This document shows, piece after piece, positions 31,134 to 38,860 of a stretch of 64,000 nucleotides of DNA (within the stretch, counting starts at the first letter, position 1; every line of letters begins with the position of its first letter). The DNA comes from Betaproteobacteria bacterium (GTDB lineage: Bacteria; Pseudomonadota; Gammaproteobacteria; Burkholderiales; Burkholderiaceae_C): NCBI GenBank assembly GCA_016716535.1, contig JADJWD010000007.1:186001-250000 (forward strand). Reading direction: 5' to 3'. The notes under the pieces are model-generated. The model made no database searches. It was not told the origin of the DNA and saw only the letters and a list, made by a program, of their open reading frames with translations. The translations under genes and the position numbers were made by a program.

Positions 31134-31829
31134 CTAGGCGGTGGCCGGCGCTGCATCGCGGCCGGGCACACGAGTGAGGGCCGTGAGGGCCGTCGGCACG
31201 CCGGCGGCGCGCAGCAACTGCACGGTTTCGTACAGCGGCAGGCCCATGATCCCCGAGTGGCTGCCCTCGATGCCGGCGATCCAGCCGGCGAGCGCGCCCT
31301 GGATCGCGTAGGCGCCGGCCTTGCCGAACGGCTCGCCGCCGGCGACGTAGGCGGCGATCACCTCGGCCGGCAGCGGCGCCAGCCGCACGCGCGAGACCGA
31401 CAGCGCGCGATGCACGCGCCGGCCGTCGTGCACGGCCACCGCCGTCAGCACGCGGTGCGTGCGGCCGGCCAGGCGCGCCAGCGTCGCCGCGGCCTCGGCC
31501 GCATCGGCCGGCTTGCCGAGGATGCGCGTGCCGAGCGCAACCGTGGTGTCGGCGCACAGCACCGGCGCTGCCGGCCGGCCCGTCGCCGCCAGCCGGCGCA
31601 TCGCGGCGCGCAGCTTCAGCGCCGTCACGCGCTGCACGTAGGCGGCGGGCAGTTCGCCGGGGTGATGCGCCTCCAACGCCTCCAGCTCTTCCAGCGCCGC
31701 CGCGTCCTCGTGCGGTGCGGGCAGCAGCGGCTGGAAGGGCACGCCCGCCTGCGTCAGCAACTGGGCGCGGCGCGGGCTTTGTGAGGCGAGGTAGACAAAG
31801 GGGAAGGCGGCACGGGGCATCGGCTGCAT
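31134..31829 (-). CDS. maf: Maf-family nucleotide pyrophosphatase
   Basis: House-cleaning nucleoside triphosphate pyrophosphatase (dTTP/UTP or modified nucleotides). Signature pieces are YLASQSPRRAQLLTQAG, VLCADTTVALGTRILGKP and GKAGAYAIQGALAGWIAGIEGS, the last being characteristic of the YhdE-type subfamily. It has 231 residues, a little longer than usual at the C-terminus. Start is ATG at 31829 or the ATG three codons in. It precedes rng on the same strand. Confidence 0.9.
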   Translation of the reverse strand: MQPMPRAAFPFVYLASQSPRRAQLLTQAGVPFQPLLPAPHEDAAALEELEALEAHHPGELPAAYVQRVTALKLRAAMRRLAATGRPAAPVLCADTTVALGTRILGKPADAAEAAATLARLAGRTHRVLTAVAVHDGRRVHRALSVSRVRLAPLPAEVIAAYVAGGEPFGKAGAYAIQGALAGWIAGIEGSHSGIMGLPLYETVQLLRAAGVPTALTALTRVPGRDAAPATA

Positions 31830-31965
31830 TCTGGCGGGGCGCCGACGCCGAACGGCTCGGGGAAGATCACAGGGTCATGACAGGTCCTGGCAGTGTCCAG
31901 CAAGGCGGGCATCATTGCTGCCCATGCGTAGTCCCAATCTCCTGCCGAATCCTTCGAGCCCGGCC

Positions 31966-32469
31966 ATGAACACTCCATCACCAACCACCGCCGCCGCGCG
32001 CACATCTGCGCTGCTGTCTGCGCTCGCGCTCGCCGCCGTGCTCGCCGGCTGTGCCGGCGCGCCCAGTGCCCCGTCGGCCAACGTGCCGACCGGCGGCACC
32101 GCCGCGCAGGCGCACGCGCGGCTGCTGGACGCGTTCAACCACTGCAACGAGGCGGCGTATACGGCCGCGTTCGCGCCGCTGTTCACGCTGGTCACGTCGA
32201 CGACGCCACAACCGGTGACGTCGCGCGACGGGCTGCAGCGCCACCTGGCCGCCGGCTGCGGGCGGGGCGCGCGGGCCAACGCCAGCGTCGTGCAGCAGAC
32301 GGCGCGCGTCAGCGGCAACATCACCGTGCTCGTCGGGCAGTACCGCTGGCGCGTCGCCGCCGCGCCGGGCGCGGCGCCCGTCGAGGTGCCGCAGAACTTC
32401 ACCGTCGTGTTCGAGCGGATGGCCGAGCGCTGGATGGTGCTGGCGCATCACGTCTCGGTCGCGCCTTGA
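31966..32469 (+). CDS. Putative lipoprotein with SnoaL/NTF2-like domain
   Basis: A 167-residue protein with a signal peptide ending in lipobox LAGC. The mature part (AHARLLDAFNHCNEAAYTAAFAPLFTLVTS, then LQRHLAAGC, NITVLVGQYRWRVA and NFTVVFERMAERWMVLAHHVS) has the helix-plus-curved-sheet sequence pattern of small NTF2-like domains, similar to DUF4440-type proteins. Function unknown. ATG at 31966 is chosen because the hydrophobic core follows at the right distance. With nagA it interrupts the otherwise minus-strand maf-rlmH gene order. Confidence 0.68.
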   Translation: MNTPSPTTAAARTSALLSALALAAVLAGCAGAPSAPSANVPTGGTAAQAHARLLDAFNHCNEAAYTAAFAPLFTLVTSTTPQPVTSRDGLQRHLAAGCGRGARANASVVQQTARVSGNITVLVGQYRWRVAAAPGAAPVEVPQNFTVVFERMAERWMVLAHHVSVAP

Positions 32470-32508
32470 GCGCGCAATGACCTTGTCTTGACCCGCCGCC
32501 CACGCGCG

Positions 32509-33657
32509 ATGGCAGCCCGCCTCGAAGGCCACATCCTGACGCCGCAGGGCTTCGTCGCCGGCGTGCTCGAGCACGAAGGCGGGCGCATCACGGCCATCCG
32601 CGGCACGCCGGTGGCCGACGAGCGCGTGGTGCGCGAGAGCGCGCAGCCGATCCTGCTGCCCGGCTTCATCGACCTGCACGCGCATGGCGGCGGCGGCCAC
32701 GACGTGATGGACGGCGCCGAGGCGGCGCAGGCCGTGGCGCGCCTGCACGCCGGGCACGGCACGACGGCGATGCTGGCGACGACGATGACCGCGCCGCTGG
32801 ACGAAGTGCAATCGGCGCTCGCCGCGCTCGGCCCGCTTGTGCGCGAGGGCGCGGCACGCGCCAGCGGCGCGGCGCGCTGGCTCGGCATCCACCTCGAAGG
32901 GCCGTACCTCAGCCCGCAGCGCCTCGGCGCGCAGCCGGCCTTCGCGCGCCGCGCCACGCTGGCCGAGGTGCGCTCGCTCGACGCGCTGGCGCCGATCCGC
33001 GTCATCACGCTGGCGCCCGAGGTCGACAGCCACCTGCCGCTGATCGGCGCCCTGCGCGACGCGGGTTTCCGCGTGCAGATCGGGCACAGCGACGGCCGCT
33101 ACGAAGACGGCGTCGCCGCGCTCGCCGCCGGCGCCAGCGGCTTCACGCACGTGTTCAACGCGATGAGCCCGTTGCACCAGCGCGCGCCGGGCATCGTCGG
33201 CGCGGCGCTGGCGCACGCGCGATACGCCGAGTTGATCGCCGACCTCGTCACCGTGCACGAAGGCGCAGTGCACGTGGCGCTGCGCGCGATCCCGGGTCTC
33301 TATTGCGTCAGCGACGCCACCGCGGCCGCCGGCATGCCCGATGGCGTTTACCACCTCGGCCGCGGCGACGCCGCGCAGCGCGTGCACAAGTGTCTCGGCG
33401 CAGTGCGGCTGGCCGACGGCACGCTGGCCGGCAGTTCGTTGACGCTCGACCAGGCGCTGCGCAACCTGGTGCAGATCGGCCTGCCGCTGGCCGAAGCATC
33501 GCGTCGGCTGGCCGGCGTGGCGGCGCAGTACCTCGGGCTTGCCGATCGCGGCAGGCTGGTCGTGGGGGCGTTTGCCGACGTGGTGAGCGTCGATCGCGAC
33601 TTGCGTCTCGTCGGCGTGCACGTCGAAGGGGAGTTGGTCGAGCCGCGGGCGTCCTGA
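32509..33657 (+). CDS. nagA: N-acetylglucosamine-6-phosphate deacetylase
   Basis: Removes acetate from GlcNAc-6-phosphate during amino-sugar or peptidoglycan recycling. The 382-residue amidohydrolase has LPGFIDLHAHGGGGHDVMDG (HxH metal site), GTTAMLATTMTA, GIHLEGPYLSPQRLGAQ (catalytic-site Glu), IGHSDGRYEDG and THVFNAMSPLHQRAPG, ending with SDATAAAGMPDG carrying the catalytic Asp. ATG at 32509 is preferred over an upstream TTG at 32488. No nagB or phosphotransferase gene is adjacent. It starts 39 bases after the lipoprotein gene. Confidence 0.9.
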   Translation: MAARLEGHILTPQGFVAGVLEHEGGRITAIRGTPVADERVVRESAQPILLPGFIDLHAHGGGGHDVMDGAEAAQAVARLHAGHGTTAMLATTMTAPLDEVQSALAALGPLVREGAARASGAARWLGIHLEGPYLSPQRLGAQPAFARRATLAEVRSLDALAPIRVITLAPEVDSHLPLIGALRDAGFRVQIGHSDGRYEDGVAALAAGASGFTHVFNAMSPLHQRAPGIVGAALAHARYAELIADLVTVHEGAVHVALRAIPGLYCVSDATAAAGMPDGVYHLGRGDAAQRVHKCLGAVRLADGTLAGSSLTLDQALRNLVQIGLPLAEASRRLAGVAAQYLGLADRGRLVVGAFADVVSVDRDLRLVGVHVEGELVEPRAS

Positions 33658-33678
33658 TCCGACTCGATGTGACCGCCG

Positions 33679-34167
33679 CTACTCGCGGTGGTACGGATGC
33701 CCTTCGAGCAGCGTGTGCGCGCGGTACAGCGCCTCGGCGAGCAGCACGCGCGCCAGCGCGTGCGGCAGCGTCAGGTCCGACAGGCGCAGCGTCTCGTCGG
33801 CGCGCTCGCGCAGCGCCGGATCCAGGCCGTCGGGGCCGCCGATCAGGAGCGCGGTGTCGCGCCCCCCTTCGCGCCAGGCGCGCAGCCGCTCGGCCAGTTG
33901 CGCCGAGGTGACGGCGCGGCCGCGCTCGTCCAGCACGACACGGCGCGGCGCGCGGCCCTGCCGCGCCTGCGCGGCGAGCGCCGCTTCGATGCGCGCCGCT
34001 TCAGCGGCCATGCATTGCGCGGCGGTCTTGCCGCCGCTGCGCGGCTCGGCCTTCAGCGCCACACGTTCGAGCCGCATCTCGGGCGGGAAGCGGCGCACGA
34101 ACTCGTCCCACGCCGCGTCGGCCCAGGCCGGCTGGCGTTGGCCGATGGCCAGCACCAGCAGCTTCAT
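33679..34167 (-). CDS. rlmH: 23S rRNA (pseudouridine-1915 N3)-methyltransferase RlmH
   Basis: SPOUT methyltransferase acting on helix 69 of 23S rRNA in assembled ribosomes. The 162-residue protein starts MKLLVLAIGQRQPAWADAAWDEFVRRF and has LDERGRAVTSAQLAERL, the trefoil-knot LLIGGPDGLDPALRERAD and the C-terminal LTLPHALARVLLAEALYRAHTLLEGHPYHRE-like ending, slightly longer than the E. coli enzyme. It lies 21 bases after rsfS, the common betaproteobacterial order. Confidence 0.94.
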   Translation of the reverse strand: MKLLVLAIGQRQPAWADAAWDEFVRRFPPEMRLERVALKAEPRSGGKTAAQCMAAEAARIEAALAAQARQGRAPRRVVLDERGRAVTSAQLAERLRAWREGGRDTALLIGGPDGLDPALRERADETLRLSDLTLPHALARVLLAEALYRAHTLLEGHPYHRE

Positions 34168-34188
34168 GGACCTTTAAGCCTGCGCGCT

Positions 34189-34836
34189 TCAGCGCGGGCG
34201 TGCCGGGCCGGCGCGGCGCTTGGCCGCGGCGCCGGTCTTTGGCGCCGGCCGCGCGGGTGGGCGCGGCGTCTTCGCCGGGGTGCGCGCGACAGTCCGGCCG
34301 GCACCCGCCTTCGCCTTCGCGGGCGCCTTGGCGGGAGACTTCGCGGCGGTCTTCGCAACGGGCCTGACCGCCTTCTTCGCCACGGTCTTCCCCACGGCCT
34401 TGGCTGACTTCGCGGCCACCTTCTTCGCCGCCGGCACGCCCGCGTTCGCGGCCGCGCCATCACTCGCCTTCGGCAAAGGCCGCGGCCCGTCGCCGCCGCG
34501 CTTCATCCGCACCGGCTTCGCACCCCAGATCTCCTCGAGGTGGTAGTAGTCGCGGATGGCCGGCTGCATGATGTGCGCCACCGCGGCGCCGCAGTCGACG
34601 ATGATCCACTCGCCGTTGTCCTCGCCCTCGGTGCGCAGCACCGGCAGGCCGCGTTTCTTGACCGTGTCGCGCACGCTGGAAGCCAGCGCCTTGGTCTGCC
34701 GGTTGCTATTGCCGCTGGCGATGATCACCCGCTCGAACAGCGGCGACAGCGCCTCGGTGTTGAAGACCACGATGTTCTGGGCCTTGACGTCTTCGAGCCC
34801 GTCGACGATGGCGCGTTGCAGCTTGCGGATGTCCAG
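34189..34836 (-). CDS. rsfS: Ribosomal silencing factor RsfS, possible internal CTG start
   Basis: RsfS binds ribosomal protein uL14 and blocks subunit joining in starvation. The core (LDIRKLQRAIVDGLEDVKAQ, then VFNTEALSPLFERVIIASGNSNRQ, GEWIIVDCGAAVAHIMQPAIRDYYHLEEIWG) is complete. No ATG, GTG or TTG sits at the expected start; the codon there is CTG at 34836, preceded at six bases by AAGGAG. The frame is continuous with the upstream nadD, so it may be translated from CTG, as part of a NadD-RsfS fusion, or both. The last 90 residues are a Lys/Ala/Pro-rich histone-H1-like tail (repeats like AKAVGKTVAKKAV) absent from short RsfS proteins. Confidence 0.8.
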   Translation of the reverse strand: MDIRKLQRAIVDGLEDVKAQNIVVFNTEALSPLFERVIIASGNSNRQTKALASSVRDTVKKRGLPVLRTEGEDNGEWIIVDCGAAVAHIMQPAIRDYYHLEEIWGAKPVRMKRGGDGPRPLPKASDGAAANAGVPAAKKVAAKSAKAVGKTVAKKAVRPVAKTAAKSPAKAPAKAKAGAGRTVARTPAKTPRPPARPAPKTGAAAKRRAGPARPR

Positions 34837-35556
34837 GTGCGGCTCCTTGGTGGGTCGGTCGGTGGGTTTCGCGGTGGATTTCCCGGAAGGTCCCTCGGGC
34901 GAGCGCCGGCCGTACAGCCGGTGCTGGTCAATATAGCCGGCCACCTCGGCCGGCACCAGTTGGCCCATGCGGACCATGGGTTCACCGGCGGCAAGGTGCC
35001 GGCGCACGTCGGTGGCCGACAGCGCCATCGGCGGCAGCGGCACCTCGAGGTGCGGCAGCGCCGCGACCTCGGGCGCCGGCGTGCGCTCGACGCCCGGCCG
35101 GCGCGCCACCGCCAGCGTCACCCACGCCGGCAGCTCGCGCCAGCGGTGCCAGGTGTGCAGGCCGGCGTACTGGTCTTCGCCGATGAGGAGCACCCACTCG
35201 CAACCCGGTTCGCGCGCGCGCAGCGCTTCGACGGTATCGATCGTGTAGCTGGCGCCCTCGCGTTCCATCTCGATCGGCTCGAGCTTGAAGCGCGCATCGC
35301 CGCCCGCGCCGCGGATCGCCGCCTCGACCATCGCGGCGCGGTGCGCCGCGGACGTCACCGCCGCGCCGTCGCGTTGCGTCTTCTGCCACGGCTGGCCGGC
35401 CGGCACCCAGCGCACTTCGTCGAGGCCGAGCGCGTCGAGCGCCGCGTGCGCCAGCGCCAGATGCGCGTGGTGCGGCGGATCGAAGGTGCCGCCGAAGAGG
35501 CCGATGCGCCGCGGCCGAGTGGACTGCCCCGGCCGCCCTGCCCTCGCCGCCCTCAC
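34189..35556 (-). CDS. nadD: Nicotinate-nucleotide adenylyltransferase NadD, reading frame continuous with RsfS
   Basis: NadD makes nicotinate adenine dinucleotide in NAD synthesis. Residues 15-220 contain IGLFGGTFDPPHHAHLALAH (nucleotidyltransferase GGTFDPxHxxH), RWVPAGQPWQK, YTIDTVEALR, LLIGEDQYAGLHTWHRW and the closing MALSATDVRRHLAAGEP with VAGYIDQHRLYG. Instead of stopping, the frame reads a 20-residue Ser/Pro/Lys/Thr linker and enters RsfS without a stop codon, giving a 455-residue open frame. The GTG start at 35556 overlaps the hemF stop (GTGA). Whether the cell makes one fused protein or two proteins by internal initiation cannot be told from sequence; a base-call error destroying a stop is a third option. 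Confidence 0.82.
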   Translation of the reverse strand: MRAARAGRPGQSTRPRRIGLFGGTFDPPHHAHLALAHAALDALGLDEVRWVPAGQPWQKTQRDGAAVTSAAHRAAMVEAAIRGAGGDARFKLEPIEMEREGASYTIDTVEALRAREPGCEWVLLIGEDQYAGLHTWHRWRELPAWVTLAVARRPGVERTPAPEVAALPHLEVPLPPMALSATDVRRHLAAGEPMVRMGQLVPAEVAGYIDQHRLYGRRSPEGPSGKSTAKPTDRPTKEPHLDIRKLQRAIVDGLEDVKAQNIVVFNTEALSPLFERVIIASGNSNRQTKALASSVRDTVKKRGLPVLRTEGEDNGEWIIVDCGAAVAHIMQPAIRDYYHLEEIWGAKPVRMKRGGDGPRPLPKASDGAAANAGVPAAKKVAAKSAKAVGKTVAKKAVRPVAKTAAKSPAKAPAKAKAGAGRTVARTPAKTPRPPARPAPKTGAAAKRRAGPARPR

Positions 35557-36479
35557 TCGTTGGCCCAGTCGCGCACGCGCAGGAAGTCGGTGGCCAGCCG
35601 CGCCTCGGGCGAGCCGGGCTCGGGCTGCCAGTCGTAGCGCCACTTCACGATCGGCGGCATGCTCATCAGGATGCTCTCGGTGCGCCCGCCGCCGTGCAGC
35701 CCGAAGTGCGTGCCGCGGTCCCACACGAGGTTGAACTCGACATAGCGGCCGCGCCGGTACGCCTGGAAGTCGCGCTCGCGTTCGCCGTAGGGCAACTCGC
35801 GCCGGCGCTGCACGATCGGCAGGTAGGCGTGCAGGAAGGCGTCGCCGGTGGCGCGCATCAGCGCGAAGCCGTTCGCGAAGCCGCCCTCGGCGAAGTCGTC
35901 GAAGAAGATGCCGCCGACGCCGCGCGGCTCGTTGCGGTGCTTCAGGAAGAAGTACTCGTCGCACCAGCGCTTGAAGCGCGGGTAGAGGTCGCCTTTGCTG
36001 CTGGCGATGCCGGCCAGCGCGTCGGCGCAGACGCGGTGGAAGTGGCGCGCGTCTTCCTCGAAGCCGTAATACGGCGTCAGGTCCATGCCGCCGCCGAACC
36101 AGGCCACCGGCGCGCCGCCGGCGGGCGTCGCGGCGAGCATGCGCACGTTCATGTGCACGGTCGGCACGTACGGGTTCAGCGGGTGCATCACGAGCGAGAC
36201 GCCGAGCGCCTCGAATGGCGCGCCGGCCAGTTCCGGCCGATGCTGCGTCGCCGACGGCGGCAAGGCTTTGCCACGCACGTGGCTGAAGTTGCAGCCGCCG
36301 CGTTCGATCAACGCCCCGCCTTCGACGAGTTGCGTCAGGCCGTCGCCTTCCAGCGCGCCACCGGCCGGGCGCTGCCAGGCGTCGCGGATGAAGCGCTTGC
36401 CGTCTTCGTCCTCGAAGGCCTCGACGATGCTTTCCTGCAACGCGACGAGGTAGGCGCGGACCGAGGCGACTTCAGTCAT
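35553..36479 (-). CDS. hemF: Oxygen-dependent coproporphyrinogen III oxidase
   Basis: Converts coproporphyrinogen III to protoporphyrinogen IX in haem synthesis, using oxygen. The 308-residue protein has GGCNFSHVRG, MNVRMLAATPAGGAPVAWFGGG, MDLTPYYGFEEDARHFH, GVGGIFFDDFAEGGF, the RGRYVEFNLVWDRGTHFGL signature and SILMSMPP near the end. ATG at 36479 is favoured over a longer upstream frame with Arg-rich nonsense. It sits between purD and nadD, and its stop overlaps the nadD start. Confidence 0.95.
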   Translation of the reverse strand: MTEVASVRAYLVALQESIVEAFEDEDGKRFIRDAWQRPAGGALEGDGLTQLVEGGALIERGGCNFSHVRGKALPPSATQHRPELAGAPFEALGVSLVMHPLNPYVPTVHMNVRMLAATPAGGAPVAWFGGGMDLTPYYGFEEDARHFHRVCADALAGIASSKGDLYPRFKRWCDEYFFLKHRNEPRGVGGIFFDDFAEGGFANGFALMRATGDAFLHAYLPIVQRRRELPYGERERDFQAYRRGRYVEFNLVWDRGTHFGLHGGGRTESILMSMPPIVKWRYDWQPEPGSPEARLATDFLRVRDWANE

Positions 36480-36517
36480 GGCGGTTCGTCTCGGCAATGG
36501 AGGATCGGAGCAAGCGC

Positions 36518-37813
36518 TCAGGCCTTCAACGCGCGGTGCCCGATGTCGGCGCGCCACTGCGCGCCGTCGAAGCGGATCTCGCGCACGGCGCCAAGCGCGC
36601 GTGCCTGCGCCAGGCGCACGTTGTCGCCGAGCGCGGTGACGCACAGCACGCGCCCGCCGCTGGTGACGAGCGCGCCGTCCTTGAGCGTGCTGCCGGCGTG
36701 GAAGACCTTCAGGTCGGGTGCCTCGGCCGGCAGGCCGCCGATCACATCACCGGTGCGCGGTTTCGCCGGGTAGCCGTGGCTCGCCATCACGACGCCGAGT
36801 GCCGTGCGGCGGTCCCATTCGAGGCCGCCCGCGGTCTCGATGCGATCGAGCGTGCCCTGCGCGGCGTGCAGCAGCACCTCGAAGAGGTCGCTCTTGAGCC
36901 GCATCAGGATCACCTGCGCCTCGGGGTCGCCGAGGCGGCAGTTGAACTCCACCGTGCGCGGCCGGCCTTCGGCGTCGATCATCAACCCGGCGTAGAGGAA
37001 GCCGGTGAACGGCGCGCCGTCGGCGGCCATGCCGGCGAGCGTCGGCCGCACGATCTCCTGCATCGCGCGCGCGTGCACGTTGGGCGTCACCACCGGCGCC
37101 GGCGAGTACGCGCCCATGCCGCCGGTGTTGGGGCCGGCGTCGCCTTCGCCGATGCGCTTGTGGTCCTGGCTGGTGGCCAGCGGCAGCACGGTGCGGCCGT
37201 CGGTGACGACGATGAAGCTCGCCTCCTCGCCGGCCATGAACTCCTCGATGACAACGCGCGCGCCGTCGGCGTTGTGCGCGACGCCGAGCGTATTGGCGCC
37301 GAGCATGTCGTCGATCGCCGCGTGCGCCTCGGCGGCGGTCATCGCGACGACGACGCCCTTGCCGGCCGCCAGCCCGTCGGCCTTGATGACGATCGGCGCG
37401 CCGTGCTTCTCGACATAGGCGTGCGCCGCCACCGCATCGCCGAAGGTCGCGTGCCGCGCCGTCGGGATGCCGTGCCGCTGCATGAAGGCCTTCGCGAAGG
37501 CCTTGGAGCTTTCGAGCTGCGCCGCAGCCTTCGTCGGCCCGAAGACCGCGAGGCCGCGCGCGCGGAACAGATCGACGACGCCGGCGGCCAGCGGCGCCTC
37601 GGGCCCGACGACGGTGAGGTCGATGCGCTCGGCGGCGGCGAAGTCGGCCAGCGCCTCGGGCGCGGTGATCGGCACGTTGGCGATCTTGTTGTCTTCGCGC
37701 GCCGTGCCGCCGTTGCCGGGCGCCACGAACACCCGCTCGACGCGCGCGCCCTCGGCCAGCTTCCAGGCCAGCGCGTGTTCGCGGCCGCCGCCGCCGATGA
37801 CGAGCGCCTTCAC
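36518..37813 (-). CDS. purD: Phosphoribosylamine-glycine ligase
   Basis: ATP-grasp enzyme joining glycine to phosphoribosylamine in purine synthesis. Typical pieces of the 431-residue protein are LVIGGGGREHALAWKLA, VFVAPGNGGTA, VVGPEAPLAAGVVDLF, IVIKADGLAAGKGVVVA, VVIEEFMAGEEASFI, SQDHKRIGEGDAGPNTGGMGAYSP and EFNCRLGDPEAQVI. Start ATG at 37813 overlaps the yebC stop (ATGA), so the two are translationally coupled; hemF follows after 38 bases. Confidence 0.96.
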   Translation of the reverse strand: MKALVIGGGGREHALAWKLAEGARVERVFVAPGNGGTAREDNKIANVPITAPEALADFAAAERIDLTVVGPEAPLAAGVVDLFRARGLAVFGPTKAAAQLESSKAFAKAFMQRHGIPTARHATFGDAVAAHAYVEKHGAPIVIKADGLAAGKGVVVAMTAAEAHAAIDDMLGANTLGVAHNADGARVVIEEFMAGEEASFIVVTDGRTVLPLATSQDHKRIGEGDAGPNTGGMGAYSPAPVVTPNVHARAMQEIVRPTLAGMAADGAPFTGFLYAGLMIDAEGRPRTVEFNCRLGDPEAQVILMRLKSDLFEVLLHAAQGTLDRIETAGGLEWDRRTALGVVMASHGYPAKPRTGDVIGGLPAEAPDLKVFHAGSTLKDGALVTSGGRVLCVTALGDNVRLAQARALGAVREIRFDGAQWRADIGHRALKA

Positions 37814-38535
37814 GCCGGCAGGTCAGCGTTGTGGTACACGTCCTGCACGTCGTCGAGGTCTTCGATCACGTCGAGCAGCTTCTGCATGCGCTCGGCCTCG
37901 TCGCCCTCGAGCGCCACCGTGTTCTCGGCGCGCATCGTCACCTCGGCGATCTCGGGCGCCAGGCCCGCGGCGGCAAACGCCGCCTTCACCGCCTCGAAGG
38001 CGCCCGGCGCGCTGAGCACCTCGATCGAGCCGTCTTCACCGGTCAGCACGTCGTCGGCGCCGGCCTCGAGCGCGGCTTCCATCACCTTGTCTTCGCTCGT
38101 GCCGGGCGCGAAGACGAACTGCCCGCAGTGCTTGAACTGGAAGGCCACCGAGCCGTCGGTGCCGAGGTTGCCGCCGTACTTGCTGAAGGCGTGCCGCACC
38201 TCGGCCACCGTGCGCACGCGGTTGTCGGTCATGCAGTCGACGATGATCGCCGCGCCGCCGATGCCGTAGCCCTCGTAGCGGATCTCCTCGTAGTTCACGC
38301 CCTCGAGGTTGCCGGTGGCCTTGTCGATGTTGCGCTTGACGGTGTCGGCCGGCAGGTTGACGGCCTTGGCCTTGTCGATGGCCAGGCGCAGGCGCGGGTT
38401 GGCCGAAACGTCGCCGCCGCCCTGGCGCGCCGCGACCATGATCTCGCGGATGACGCGCGTCCAGGCCTTGCCGCGCTTCTCGTCCTGGCGGCCCTTGCGG
38501 TGCTGGATGTTCGCCCACTTGGAATGACCGGCCAT
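37810..38535 (-). CDS. yebC: YebC/PmpR/TACO1 family protein
   Basis: A 241-residue member of the YebC family, described both as DNA-binding regulators and, more recently, as translation factors acting at proline-rich stretches. The start MAGHSKWANIQHRKGRQDEK is the family hallmark, followed by NPRLRLAIDKAKAVNLPADTV, YEGYGIGGAAIIVDCMTDNR, RHAFSKYGGNLGTDGSVAFQF and DVQDVYHNADLP at the C-terminus. It heads the yebC-purD-hemF-nadD-rsfS-rlmH run. Confidence 0.95.
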   Translation of the reverse strand: MAGHSKWANIQHRKGRQDEKRGKAWTRVIREIMVAARQGGGDVSANPRLRLAIDKAKAVNLPADTVKRNIDKATGNLEGVNYEEIRYEGYGIGGAAIIVDCMTDNRVRTVAEVRHAFSKYGGNLGTDGSVAFQFKHCGQFVFAPGTSEDKVMEAALEAGADDVLTGEDGSIEVLSAPGAFEAVKAAFAAAGLAPEIAEVTMRAENTVALEGDEAERMQKLLDVIEDLDDVQDVYHNADLPA

Positions 38536-38860
38536 CTTCGCTGCAGCTCTTTCTCGCGACGTGCGGGGGGAAACGGAAGCGGCGATTCTATCGACCGGGG
38601 CCCTTGCATCACCCTTGCAGCGGCGATGCGTGGCCGCGCATAACCTGTGTCGACCAGCGTCGGCGTCCATCCCACTTGCCACGCCCGTCACGAAGTCTCG
38701 CCACTCGCTCGCTTCAAGCAGGGGAGGGCCCCGCAGCCGCGCCTTGGCAGCGCGCGGGCGCGGCGCTACCGTCAGCCAACCCATCCGATAACCCATCGGC
38801 GAAGTCCTGGCGCGGCCGCTACAGTGCCGCCCTCGCCCCGTCCACCGAAGTGAGTCCGTT
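38536..38860. other. Intergenic region between divergent yebC and the 38861 gene
   Basis: 325 bases without a supported gene; short plus-strand frames here overlap each other and have no ribosome sites. A small hairpin CCGATAACCCATCGG lies near 38785, and TACAGT at 38820-38825 could serve as a -10 for the downstream gene. The yebC promoter is not distinguishable. Confidence 0.3.
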
